Positions 1 through 7,457 of a stretch of 29,789 bases of DNA are shown one piece after another. Each line of letters opens with the position of its first letter. Position 1 is the first letter of the stretch. The position numbers and the translations under genes were made by a program. Source of the DNA: a virus; the IMG/VR virus record IMGVR_UViG_3300015241_000085, positions 1-29,789 of that record; one strand, 5' to 3'. The notes beneath the pieces are model-generated. The model ran no database searches. It was given only the letters and a program-made list of their open reading frames with translations, and had not been told where the DNA came from.

Positions 1-662
1 TGTTCCTGAGAAGCCTGCGGAATAATAGGCTGTCTCTGTGGCTGTCCTTGAGATTGTCCTCCTTGCCCAGATTGTCCACCCCCACCTTTCTGAATCTTCT
101 GAATTGCGCTCTGAACTCCGTGAGCCTCTGGAGGAACTTCCTCTTCGAGAGGGACATACTCAAGACCAGTCTTTAAGACTTTACGGATCTTCGGATCCTC
201 AAGAATCATCATTGCTTTTTGCTTATCACCAGGATCGCCAGAGGCGAGTAAACCATTAATCTGCATTAAATAATTCTCCGCGAGAGCGGCTTTCTTAGCA
301 TGTTCTTTCTGACCGATGGTATTAAAAATCCCACTTAGAGAATTACCTAAACTCGTAAGACCAGCGTTTACCTGCCCGCTTCTAGTGCTTTGTTCTCCAG
401 TCTGCTCTGTCTGCGGCATCGGGGTATACGGTCTTGGAGGAGCCGTAGAAATCGGAGATGAGCCTCCTCTATGAGGATCAAACTGAATCGTAGATTGTGG
501 AGGAGGTGGAGTAGTACCAGGTTGTACGGTCGGGCCTCCGCCGCTAGTAGCTCCAGTGGCAGTGCCTACTCCTTTTAGCATCTGCTGAATCGCATTCATT
601 ATCTTGGCAGCTTGATCATCACTACCACCTTGCCCAGGCACTTTCTCATCCCATGGCGGCAT
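1..662 (-). CDS. Probable virion-associated protein, proline/glycine/glutamine-rich, partial
   Basis: The reading frame starts at 662 (MPPWDEKVPG) and stays open to the left edge, so about 220 N-terminal residues are visible and the C-terminus is missing. A GAGG Shine-Dalgarno lies 9 nt upstream of the ATG, which supports this start. Residues about 45 to 100 are rich in Pro, Gly, Thr and Gln. A helical stretch follows, with alternating charge (QKEHAKKAALAENYLMQING), and then another Gln/Gly-rich stretch. No family is recognised. It overlaps the preceding 77-aa gene by 17 nt and belongs to the same leftward late operon, so a structural or DNA-ejection role is a guess from position only. Confidence 0.7.
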   Translation of the reverse strand, partial: MPPWDEKVPGQGGSDDQAAKIMNAIQQMLKGVGTATGATSGGGPTVQPGTTPPPPQSTIQFDPHRGGSSPISTAPPRPYTPMPQTEQTGEQSTRSGQVNAGLTSLGNSLSGIFNTIGQKEHAKKAALAENYLMQINGLLASGDPGDKQKAMMILEDPKIRKVLKTGLEYVPLEEEVPPEAHGVQSAIQKIQKGGGGQSGQGGQSQGQPQRQPIIPQASQE

Positions 663-879
663 TGTATGTTACCTCGGCTACTAAATCATAAAAAGGATCA
701 TCCAGAGTAGCGACGAATTCATCGTCGGTCATTTTCATCAAGGGATGATCCTTGTGTAAAGTAATAAAACCTTTTTCAGTTAATTGATAATAATACTGAC
801 CGTCGGGAGTCATTGGCTTATCGAGAATCTGCTGATTCAAAGCCTTGAAATAACCTTCGGTATTTACGTCAAGTATCAT
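646..879 (-). CDS. Small protein of unknown function, 77 aa
   Basis: The ATG at 879 overlaps the stop of the upstream glycine-rich gene in an ATGA junction, a sign of translational coupling. The protein is acidic and soluble, with no membrane segment or cysteine motif. It reads like a compact domain (GYFKALNQQILDKP, then YYYQLTEKGFITLHKD, then an acidic tail). No family is recognised. Its place between two virion-like genes suggests a minor structural or assembly role, which is inference only. Confidence 0.65.
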   Translation of the reverse strand: MILDVNTEGYFKALNQQILDKPMTPDGQYYYQLTEKGFITLHKDHPLMKMTDDEFVATLDDPFYDLVAEVTYNAAMG

Positions 880-1754
880 ATCGCCGCTAATCCTGCCATA
901 ATAGATGCTAACGTCCCCGCTCCACCAGCAGAGGCAGCAAGTCCGGCACCTGCTCCTGATGCTCCCGCTCCAAGTAAAGAGCCAATTCCACCTAAGATAC
1001 TACTTCCTTTCCCTCCACCATAGATATTCGGACTTGCTAGAGCAGAGCCTTGGAAAAGCTGATTCAAAAATTGAGTTTCTGCCCCAGCCATTCCCGTAAT
1101 ATCCTGGCTCGCAGCCAGTTCACGCTGCATCGCGGCTTCCATAGACTGTGTTTCGAGTTGACTAAGCAAAGCATTTTGATCTTTAGAAGTCTGTGCAAAG
1201 TAATCAGACATTCCAGTAGCCATTGGGCTACTTGCTAAATCGCCCATAAAAGCAAACTGTTCCTTTAGATTCGCGGCGTTCTCACCTATACCACGCTGCT
1301 GTGCTTGAATCATTTTCTGCCATTCCGGGAGTGCAGAAATCGGGTTTCCGGTCTGTGCCATGCTAGTCAGTGAGGATGCTCCGGGTATATTAGATTGACC
1401 ACCGCTAAGAAAACTTAGTAGTTGATTCTGTAAATCACCCCCTCCACCACCCATCAAACTTTGTAATATTTGATAAAAATTATTCGTAAAAGTAGGACTC
1501 ATTGTCGGTTCAGCGAACATACCTCCGCCAAGATTATGCTTACCACCAATGAGTGGGTTATCTAGATGATACGCCGTTGGGGACGATGGGTTTCCTGGAT
1601 TAAAATTCGGCAAAGCAGGATAACTCATCCATTGATTAGAGCCACCAGGAGAAACCCCTCCCCCACCCCACGAAGAGTCAGCAAAAACTCCGCCTGATTT
1701 TATCTGACTCATTCCTCCGCCAGAACCAAAAAGATCGCCGGCGCCAGTTTGCAT
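876..1754 (-). CDS. Glycine-rich virion protein, possible DNA-ejection (pilot-like) protein
   Basis: This is a 292-aa protein. Its N-terminal half is Gly/Asn/Pro-rich (including a GGGGG run) and low in complexity. Residues about 145 to 235 are helical and Gln/Ala-rich (EWQKMIQAQQRGIGENAANL onward). The C-terminus is a strongly hydrophobic Gly/Ala/Ser segment (SILGGIGSLLGAGASGAGAG and beyond). A helical body followed by a glycine-zipper-like hydrophobic tail is common in internal virion proteins that help DNA cross the host envelope, but I see no diagnostic motif. It starts just after a double-HNH gene and is coupled to the next gene by ATGA. It could instead be another structural protein. Confidence 0.6.
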   Translation of the reverse strand: MQTGAGDLFGSGGGMSQIKSGGVFADSSWGGGGVSPGGSNQWMSYPALPNFNPGNPSSPTAYHLDNPLIGGKHNLGGGMFAEPTMSPTFTNNFYQILQSLMGGGGGDLQNQLLSFLSGGQSNIPGASSLTSMAQTGNPISALPEWQKMIQAQQRGIGENAANLKEQFAFMGDLASSPMATGMSDYFAQTSKDQNALLSQLETQSMEAAMQRELAASQDITGMAGAETQFLNQLFQGSALASPNIYGGGKGSSILGGIGSLLGAGASGAGAGLAASAGGAGTLASIMAGLAAI

Positions 1755-1755
1755 A

Positions 1756-2304
1756 TTAATATTCCTTGTTCTCTGCTCGCTTGATCCAGTTACAGTTAGC
1801 GCAGAGAAGTTGAATCAAACCCTGATTTATTTGTCGAAGAATTTCCCTAGGCTCGTAGGAATCTAGAATACTCCCATCACCATTTATATGATCAAATTGA
1901 AGAACTCGATTTGTTGTAATGAAACACCTTACGCATTTACCACCAAGAATACTTATCAAGTAATCTCTTTGAATCGACCAGTCAGGGGATATAATCTTGT
2001 TTCGAAATGTTTCAATTACGTGACAGTTAGCACAAAGAAGTTCGTATTTGGAAACACCCTCTCTTCGAGACTTTACGATAAGATTATAAAGTTTATATCT
2101 TCTAGCACTTAATACTTTTCTTTCTAAAGCCCCTCCACCAAATACATGATGCGTGTGTAAGGTTCTTCTATCCTCGAAACCACAACGAGAACACTTTCCT
2201 CCAAGTATATTAATTATCTTCTCCTGAATATCTCTCGAATAGCCAACACTATTTAAGTGTTTTCTATCTCTTCCTCTTGAACCACCCTTACCAGAGCAGC
2301 TCAT
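1756..2304 (-). CDS. Double HNH-type endonuclease, probably a free-standing homing endonuclease
   Basis: The 182-aa protein carries two similar HNH modules in tandem. Module 1 has C38-x2-C41 (GGKCSRC), His52-His53 (LHTHH) and C91-x2-C94 (LLCANC). Module 2 has C124-x2-C127 (GGKCVRC), Asp138-His139 (LQFDHINGDG) and C168-x2-C171 (LLCANC). The Cys pairs are the usual zinc knuckle of the family and the His residues the likely catalytic positions. The N-terminus is basic (GKGGSRGRDRK). No good Shine-Dalgarno precedes the start, unlike most neighbours, which fits a later insertion. It sits between an adaptor-like gene and a virion-like gene. Homing function is inferred from family habit and placement. 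Confidence 0.85.
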   Translation of the reverse strand: MSCSGKGGSRGRDRKHLNSVGYSRDIQEKIINILGGKCSRCGFEDRRTLHTHHVFGGGALERKVLSARRYKLYNLIVKSRREGVSKYELLCANCHVIETFRNKIISPDWSIQRDYLISILGGKCVRCFITTNRVLQFDHINGDGSILDSYEPREILRQINQGLIQLLCANCNWIKRAENKEY

Positions 2305-2306
2305 AA

Positions 2307-3041
2307 TTAATTACCGAACATATAAGGTCGGCGCGTTAAACTTAGCCTAGACTCCATACGCCAACTTTCTTTACGTCTCTTCCGCTTCACGGAGTAGAAT
2401 AATCCAGGCTGAGAAGAATCCTTCGGATCTCCGTGTAGAAGTTGATAAACCTTCGCAGCCTTCTCGTACTCCATTAACTCATTAAAACCGCGATAAACTG
2501 CGTTCCATACTAAAACTTCATTCCAATCGCGGGGAAGGAGAATCTGAGTTTGCGCCAGAACATTATCATTAATCGGATGTTGCTTAACCATCCTCCATTG
2601 CACTTGGTACGCTTTATCGGGAGTAGGGTTAAATCCGATATTCGTAGAATGACGATACCATTCCGTAGGCAGAGAGAGTACAGGAGTAAATCTGTCAGTT
2701 TTTTGATAATGACTAGTATCTAGCTTACGACGAACTGAGTTTGTTGGAAAGTCTACCCAGATCAGAATATCGTCTACAACGGATACTACGTCACCAGCCG
2801 GAGCGAGTAGAGTCTCGTCATATTCCTGTTGTTTAGCAGTTAAATTAAAAACAGGCCCAAGCTCCTCCAACTCCACGAAGTCGTCTCTATAATCAGGAGA
2901 CCCGCTTATCTCCAAAAGCGCGTCACGAAGCCAGATAGCTGCTCTCGAAGTATCGTTAGTACGATTCTCGGTCCGCAAAAGAACTTCGTTAACCAAATCC
3001 CCAATGAAAAATTGTATTCCGCTAGGACTTAGAATAGGCAT
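2307..3041 (-). CDS. Probable head-tail adaptor or connector-type structural protein
   Basis: The 244-aa protein begins MPILSPSGIQFFIGDLVNEV. A helical N-terminal part (LLRTENRTNDTSRAAIWLRD ALLEISG) is followed by acidic and aromatic beta-rich sequence and a second helical part (RDWNEVLVWNAVYRGFNELM) before a basic C-terminus. Length and layout resemble adaptor/gatekeeper proteins that attach tails to portals, but I cannot point to a signature motif, so this is a tentative assignment. The start is supported by a GAGGGGG Shine-Dalgarno located in the last codons of the upstream gene. It lies in the tail part of the late operon. Confidence 0.5.
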   Translation of the reverse strand: MPILSPSGIQFFIGDLVNEVLLRTENRTNDTSRAAIWLRDALLEISGSPDYRDDFVELEELGPVFNLTAKQQEYDETLLAPAGDVVSVVDDILIWVDFPTNSVRRKLDTSHYQKTDRFTPVLSLPTEWYRHSTNIGFNPTPDKAYQVQWRMVKQHPINDNVLAQTQILLPRDWNEVLVWNAVYRGFNELMEYEKAAKVYQLLHGDPKDSSQPGLFYSVKRKRRKESWRMESRLSLTRRPYMFGN

Positions 3042-3359
3042 CTAGACCCCCTCTTTCATAACATGCAATTTCTCGCCTATAGCCTTATTAATAACTATCA
3101 ACTCCGCGGCTAATTCCGCTTCATATTTAACATCCCCTTTTGTACCTTTGTGTATTTTCTGAAGCAGAGCGTGTATAATCTCTCGTCGAATAAAAGGTCT
3201 TATCCATTCCCTGTACGTATCATATCCAGGAAGAACCCCTCTAGGGTTTCTAATACGTTCGTCTTCATTACAGGCAACTATAGCAATGGCAACCCGCTCT
3301 TCTTCTGAATCTGCATAAATATAGTTCCCATTCATTGTAGTAGAAGAGACCCTTTCCAT
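3042..3359 (-). CDS. Small helical protein of unknown function, 105 aa
   Basis: It starts at the ATG at 3359, with AAGGA about 9 nt upstream inside the end of a 36-aa gene, and stops directly before the adaptor-like gene. It has an acidic N-terminal half (DSEEERVAIAIVACNEDERI), a central YDTYREWIRPFIRREIIHAL stretch, and a Lys/Glu-rich helical end. There is no membrane segment and only one Cys. No family is recognised. Position in the tail-gene block suggests a virion or assembly factor. Confidence 0.65.
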   Translation of the reverse strand: MERVSSTTMNGNYIYADSEEERVAIAIVACNEDERIRNPRGVLPGYDTYREWIRPFIRREIIHALLQKIHKGTKGDVKYEAELAAELIVINKAIGEKLHVMKEGV

Positions 3360-3363
3360 TAGG

Positions 3364-3474
3364 TTAATTCCTTCTTCTTTTCAGCCAGAGAATGATTAAA
3401 TCTACTAAAGGATAAACTAACGGAGCTATTGCTAGGCCAATGATGATACATAATAATGACCATATTATAGCCAT
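3364..3474 (-). CDS. Tiny single-pass membrane protein, 36 aa
   Basis: The frame starts at 3474 and reads MAIIWSLLCIIIGLAIAPLV, then YPLVDLIILWLKRRRN before TAA. Residues 2 to about 31 are hydrophobic, interrupted by a central Pro, and the C-terminus is four basic residues, so a membrane hairpin or a single bent helix with a cytoplasmic tail is likely. AGGAAG lies just upstream. Its ATG overlaps the stop of the preceding 56-aa membrane gene (TAATG). A lysis accessory role such as holin or antiholin is possible but unproven. Confidence 0.6.
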   Translation of the reverse strand: MAIIWSLLCIIIGLAIAPLVYPLVDLIILWLKRRRN

Positions 3475-3644
3475 TACTTCCTATCCGATTCCCGTTTAGG
3501 GACATGACGAAGTTGCACGCCTATACTTTGAATACGACCTTTTAAGTGAGCGTTCACAATAACCTGATAAGCACTAAATGCCAGCGAGAACGCAAATAGC
3601 ATAGCGAGGAGAATCACAGCGGCGATGAGCCATGCAGTGGTCAT
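3474..3644 (-). CDS. Small N-terminally anchored membrane protein, 56 aa
   Basis: Translation from the ATG at 3644 gives MTTAWLIAAVILLAMLFAFS followed by LAFSAYQVIV and a basic soluble tail ending PKRESDRK. There is one N-terminal membrane helix (residues about 4 to 28) and a short polar C-terminal part. This topology fits a small holin-like, antiholin-like or inner-membrane spanin-like protein, though the soluble part is too short for a typical spanin. The gene follows the fibre gene and is coupled by TAATG to the next tiny membrane gene. A GGGAAA stretch is the only candidate ribosome site. Confidence 0.6.
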   Translation of the reverse strand: MTTAWLIAAVILLAMLFAFSLAFSAYQVIVNAHLKGRIQSIGVQLRHVPKRESDRK

Positions 3645-3647
3645 TAA

Positions 3648-5972
3648 CTATTTCCCGTAACAACTCCAAATAAAACCGTATGTCGAAGCCGCAGTAAGCG
3701 CAACTGAGTTATCTGCCCAGTTCCCAACGACAGAAGTTGTTGTTGGTGTTTGTATAACCGGCTCTTGAGCGAGTGCGTTCCACGAGCCAGTACCATTTTG
3801 CAACCCAAAAATACATACTGGTGGATTGGTGCCATAAGCTCCAGCAATGGTGCTAAAAGTAAGAGTGAAGGTTCCAGACGACCCTGGAGTGGTGCCTGCG
3901 GTTATTAGAACTGAGCCTGCCGCATCGGTCGATCCCGTTCCAATCGTCACGGTTGGACCTGTCCCGAATCCGGTCACGGAGAAGGTTGGAACAGTTCCAC
4001 TTACAATCTGGCGACCACCTAACTGAGTAATTGCGCCCGAAGGAAGAGGGAAAACCGGAAAAACTCCGCCGCCGAATGATTGTGCTAGGGTAGCTAGAGA
4101 GCATGGCAAAGTACCAGTACAATTGCGGTAATCATTCCCGCCGAGATCATAATAAGTAGCCGTCGCCGGGCCAGTTACAGCAGCGCTAGTGCCACATCCT
4201 TGGATGGAACTGCCAGTGGCCTCCACGAGGGCGTTAGCGCTCATCGTTATCGCATTCCTATTTCCACCCCCGCAACTGCCATTGAACGGTATCAAGTTGG
4301 AATTGGTCAGATAGGCGCTGGAGGTTCCATCTACCGTGAGACAGGTGACAATCCCAGAAAAGCACCCCACACCAATGAAGTTAACGGAAGAACCTGAAGT
4401 GACACTAATAATACCAGGGTTCCCACCTTCATCGAATACACTATTCTCAACTACGACCCCGCCTCCAGTCCCATTGCGTGGACCTCCAGCGCTAGCTTGT
4501 CCGCCAGAACCCGTGACTTGAAGGGCTACAATGCTGGGATTTGTCGTGTTCACATTCCGCAGATGGATAACAGAAGAATTCTGGATTACAATTCCTGGGT
4601 CCTGTCCTAAAGTACTCGAACTTGCATTGAGAACTAACCCGTCAATGATGGCATTGGATGACTGAAGTATTGATACTCTTCCAGAGTTGTCAGTGTTCCC
4701 ACAGGAATCTAACTCCACGTTGCGAATCGTGAAGTTTCCGCTGGCATTGATTCTGAACGCTTGTGCTACAGGGAGAGCGAAATTGAACGCGCTGCAATCC
4801 ACGGTAAAGTCGCTAAATGTAAATCCGAAGTTTTGCGTGCTGTTCATCATCCACGACACGTTAGAGGATGTCGTGTCAGGACTCATGTAAATTATGCAGC
4901 CTGATCTACTTGAACCGATGAAACTCACGCCTTGCGATTGAGCCGCACTATTCTGCAAAAAGAATGGCCCATCAACTACGTAACCACCGGGAGGACATAT
5001 AACTGCTCCTGGGGATGCAAGGTTAGGTCCGAAGACTGGTCTGTTCGAGCGCAGCGCCGCTACTGCTGCTGTTCCAGCGGCAAGCATGGCGGTAGTTTCT
5101 TTCTGGGTAAACCAAACACACTTGCTATTGCTACCTGATTGCCCGTTCCCGGTTGCGGGGGCAATGGATATGGAGCTTGCAGACGTAAATGCTGAAATCG
5201 TAGAGATTGTCGTTGACAGTTCACTGGTCCCAAATTGTGGAGAGACACAGAAAATCTTATAGCCTACATCACTAACAAGCCACGGAGAATTCGTCGCATC
5301 CGTAATTGTGCTGCTTGTATTCGTTGTAACAGCGGTTGTGGTACTCTTGGCGTTCCCGGTTGCGCCATAGAGAGGGTTCTTGATATTGAACTGGCCGGGC
5401 AAGTTAGAGCCGGACGTGATGCCCCCGCCTGCTGCTGTCCAAGTAGTGCAGGCGTTTCCCGTAACTGCTGTACATTGACGACTGCCTAAATTTGTTAAAT
5501 TATAATACTGTCCTCCAATACTACAATTTACTTCCGAATCAGCATACGCAACAGCCCCAGGGCCGCATGTAACAGAAATCGTAGGTGGGATAACACTACT
5601 AGTAATAGTCTGAGAGGCGCCGGTTATAGTAAGAAACCCTGATGTGAAGCATATAAACTGAGTCTGAGCACACACCGTAACAGTCCATTGAGTTCCTGTC
5701 GGGGTAATTAAATTATTATCCGGAACAGGTACGCTTGTAAAGGCCCCTACGGAGCTAAGAGAGCCACTTATAGCGACGGGAGTATACGGCGCTCCACTTA
5801 ATCTATAAGAGCCGTTAAACTGAGGCTTCGGTATAAAATTAAACGTGTATGTACCATTATTCCATGTCTGCCCACCAGCATCAGTAATAGTCGCAGTTAC
5901 GTTAGTGTTCTGAGCGTGAACACTAAATGTAAACAGTAATGATAGAAATATAACTAGAAGTAGTTTTTTCAC
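3648..5972 (-). CDS. Long tail-fibre/tailspike-like protein with an N-terminal Sec signal peptide
   Basis: I choose the GTG at 5972. It overlaps the upstream stop (GTGA), has GGTGGAG 8 nt upstream, and gives a 774-aa protein starting VKKLLLVIFLSLLFTFSVHA, a textbook Sec signal (KK, hydrophobic core, VHA cleavage site). An upstream ATG at 5993 would add MGGGVDS and bury the signal. The mature part opens with a beta-rich domain (NTNVTATITDAGGQTWNNGT). The centre, about residues 320 to 640, has Asn/Ser/Val-rich repeats such as FTIRNVELDSCGNTDNSG that suggest a right-handed beta-helix of the pectate-lyase type. The C-terminal region is Gly/Thr/Ser-rich. Role inferred: receptor binding or glycan cleavage. 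A Sec signal on a virion fibre is unusual. Confidence 0.75.
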   Translation of the reverse strand: MKKLLLVIFLSLLFTFSVHAQNTNVTATITDAGGQTWNNGTYTFNFIPKPQFNGSYRLSGAPYTPVAISGSLSSVGAFTSVPVPDNNLITPTGTQWTVTVCAQTQFICFTSGFLTITGASQTITSSVIPPTISVTCGPGAVAYADSEVNCSIGGQYYNLTNLGSRQCTAVTGNACTTWTAAGGGITSGSNLPGQFNIKNPLYGATGNAKSTTTAVTTNTSSTITDATNSPWLVSDVGYKIFCVSPQFGTSELSTTISTISAFTSASSISIAPATGNGQSGSNSKCVWFTQKETTAMLAAGTAAVAALRSNRPVFGPNLASPGAVICPPGGYVVDGPFFLQNSAAQSQGVSFIGSSRSGCIIYMSPDTTSSNVSWMMNSTQNFGFTFSDFTVDCSAFNFALPVAQAFRINASGNFTIRNVELDSCGNTDNSGRVSILQSSNAIIDGLVLNASSSTLGQDPGIVIQNSSVIHLRNVNTTNPSIVALQVTGSGGQASAGGPRNGTGGGVVVENSVFDEGGNPGIISVTSGSSVNFIGVGCFSGIVTCLTVDGTSSAYLTNSNLIPFNGSCGGGNRNAITMSANALVEATGSSIQGCGTSAAVTGPATATYYDLGGNDYRNCTGTLPCSLATLAQSFGGGVFPVFPLPSGAITQLGGRQIVSGTVPTFSVTGFGTGPTVTIGTGSTDAAGSVLITAGTTPGSSGTFTLTFSTIAGAYGTNPPVCIFGLQNGTGSWNALAQEPVIQTPTTTSVVGNWADNSVALTAASTYGFIWSCYGK
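5907..5927 (+). repeat. 21-bp repeated semi-palindromic motif, copy 1 (inside the fibre gene)
   Basis: This copy reads GTTCT-N5-GTGAACACTAAA on the plus strand and shares the exact 11-mer TGAACACTAAA with four other copies. It lies within the signal-peptide codons of the fibre gene (FSVHAQN) and has the weakest left arm. Confidence 0.55.
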
Positions 5973-7456
5973 TGAATCAACTCCACCACCCATTGAATTG
6001 GGGTAACTTGTTCTGTATTTGCTGCGTTGAATGTTAATAGTAAATTTTGCAAAGAAGCCCAGGATAAAGTTGTATACGTAGCACTTCCCTGAAGTGCAGC
6101 AAGTCCACCACCGCTTGCAAATATCGTTGCGGTTCCTGTAGTTGCTCCGGTATTCATAAACGTAACCTGCACTGCTGATGAACCTCCTGCCGCACTTGTT
6201 ACATTGAATATCGTTACACCAAGCAATGACAATATATAAGTTACGTTTCCAGCTCCTAAAGAATGATTAAGACCGAACGTAAGACGAAATCCTTTGAGAT
6301 TAGCTACAGTGTTAGCTGGAATCTGATAAAGATAAACGGTTTGCGGTGCACCGTTTCCGGTTATCGCAGCGGCGTTTACTTGCGAGTTCAGTAGGAGAGA
6401 CGGGCCACCGCTGCTAAAGACTGGAAGATCGTTCTGGGTTTTGCCAAACGAAACATCAGCGTTATTAGCGTTGTTACGCCAGCTGATTGTATCGGTACTT
6501 GCTAATCCAAGTACTCCTCCTAAAGCAACAGTCGAACTGTTTGATATAAATCTAGCTCCCATATAAACGCCAGGAGTTACTCCGGCTGGAGCTGTATACT
6601 GCAAAGCGTCCGCTGGAAGATTTCCTGTAGCAATCGTTACTCGAAGAGAGTTATCGTTTGTATTTGCTGCGTTTCGCCAATTAATTGCGTCATTGTTGGC
6701 AAGTCGAATAGTCCCGCTTTGCGCTGGATTCGGCGACCCTCCAACAAAAGGAGCTATCCATACATATGAATATGTAGTTACTCCAACCCCACTAACACTT
6801 ACAACGTAGTTTTGTCCTGCGGCAGCATAGAATGTGTAGTTTCCTCTTACATCTGCATTAAATGGATTCGAAAGAGGAAGCGTCAAAGCATTATCCGCGA
6901 ATATCAACGCCGTTCCACTACATATCGAGCCGCTTGGCGGAAGTGTAACCCCGTTACATACTGTAATAACAGCACTTGGTATTACCTTCAATACACCAGA
7001 ACCAGCAGATGTATTCACAGCGACGGCTGCGAAGTTTAGATGCTGTGCTCCCTGAGCTTCGCTGCGCGAGGGAAATAGTCCAAGGAACAAACCAATGATA
7101 AAAAGTCTTAGAACAGCCGATGCCACGGTCGCTCGAAGAGTTAACTGCGTCGTTGTTGCAGCTACGCTTCCGGTATAAACATCGCAAGCACGATCTTTTT
7201 GCATAATCCAGTATCCTATGGGCAGACGCCCGAGATTATGATTCACGGTAAAATCCGTATTCGGAGCCACAGGGGCTACTACGTTTATCCAAGATCCTGA
7301 TATATTATCAGGAATTGTCCCATCTCCAAATCCGATGTTTCCATTTAATACTTGTATAAAATTCTGATACACCGTTTTTAACATCTGAACGAAATCACTC
7401 AGAGACTTTTGTTCAGGTTTAATAACAGTGAAATTAAGATTTGGCGCTGCTTTCAT
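5969..7456 (-). CDS. Tail-fibre-like protein with virion-attachment-like N-terminus and repeats
   Basis: The 495-aa protein begins MKAAPNLNFTVIKPEQKSLS. Residues 1 to about 110 look like a fibre-attachment domain (NPGFGDGTIP-like loop at GFGDGTIPDNISGSW, then FTVNHNLGRLPIGYWIMQKD, a pattern common at the start of podovirus fibres). Residues about 112 to 136 are hydrophobic and resemble a signal peptide (LRLFIIGLFLGLFPSRSEAQ). Two repeat units follow (RLANNDAINWRNAANTNDNS and LASTDTISWRNNANNADVSF), then a beta-rich C-terminal domain. The next gene is coupled by GTGA. Role inferred: tail fibre or fibre adaptor. The internal hydrophobic segment is odd for a virion protein. Confidence 0.7.
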   Translation of the reverse strand: MKAAPNLNFTVIKPEQKSLSDFVQMLKTVYQNFIQVLNGNIGFGDGTIPDNISGSWINVVAPVAPNTDFTVNHNLGRLPIGYWIMQKDRACDVYTGSVAATTTQLTLRATVASAVLRLFIIGLFLGLFPSRSEAQGAQHLNFAAVAVNTSAGSGVLKVIPSAVITVCNGVTLPPSGSICSGTALIFADNALTLPLSNPFNADVRGNYTFYAAAGQNYVVSVSGVGVTTYSYVWIAPFVGGSPNPAQSGTIRLANNDAINWRNAANTNDNSLRVTIATGNLPADALQYTAPAGVTPGVYMGARFISNSSTVALGGVLGLASTDTISWRNNANNADVSFGKTQNDLPVFSSGGPSLLLNSQVNAAAITGNGAPQTVYLYQIPANTVANLKGFRLTFGLNHSLGAGNVTYILSLLGVTIFNVTSAAGGSSAVQVTFMNTGATTGTATIFASGGGLAALQGSATYTTLSWASLQNLLLTFNAANTEQVTPIQWVVELIQ

Positions 7457-7457
7457 T

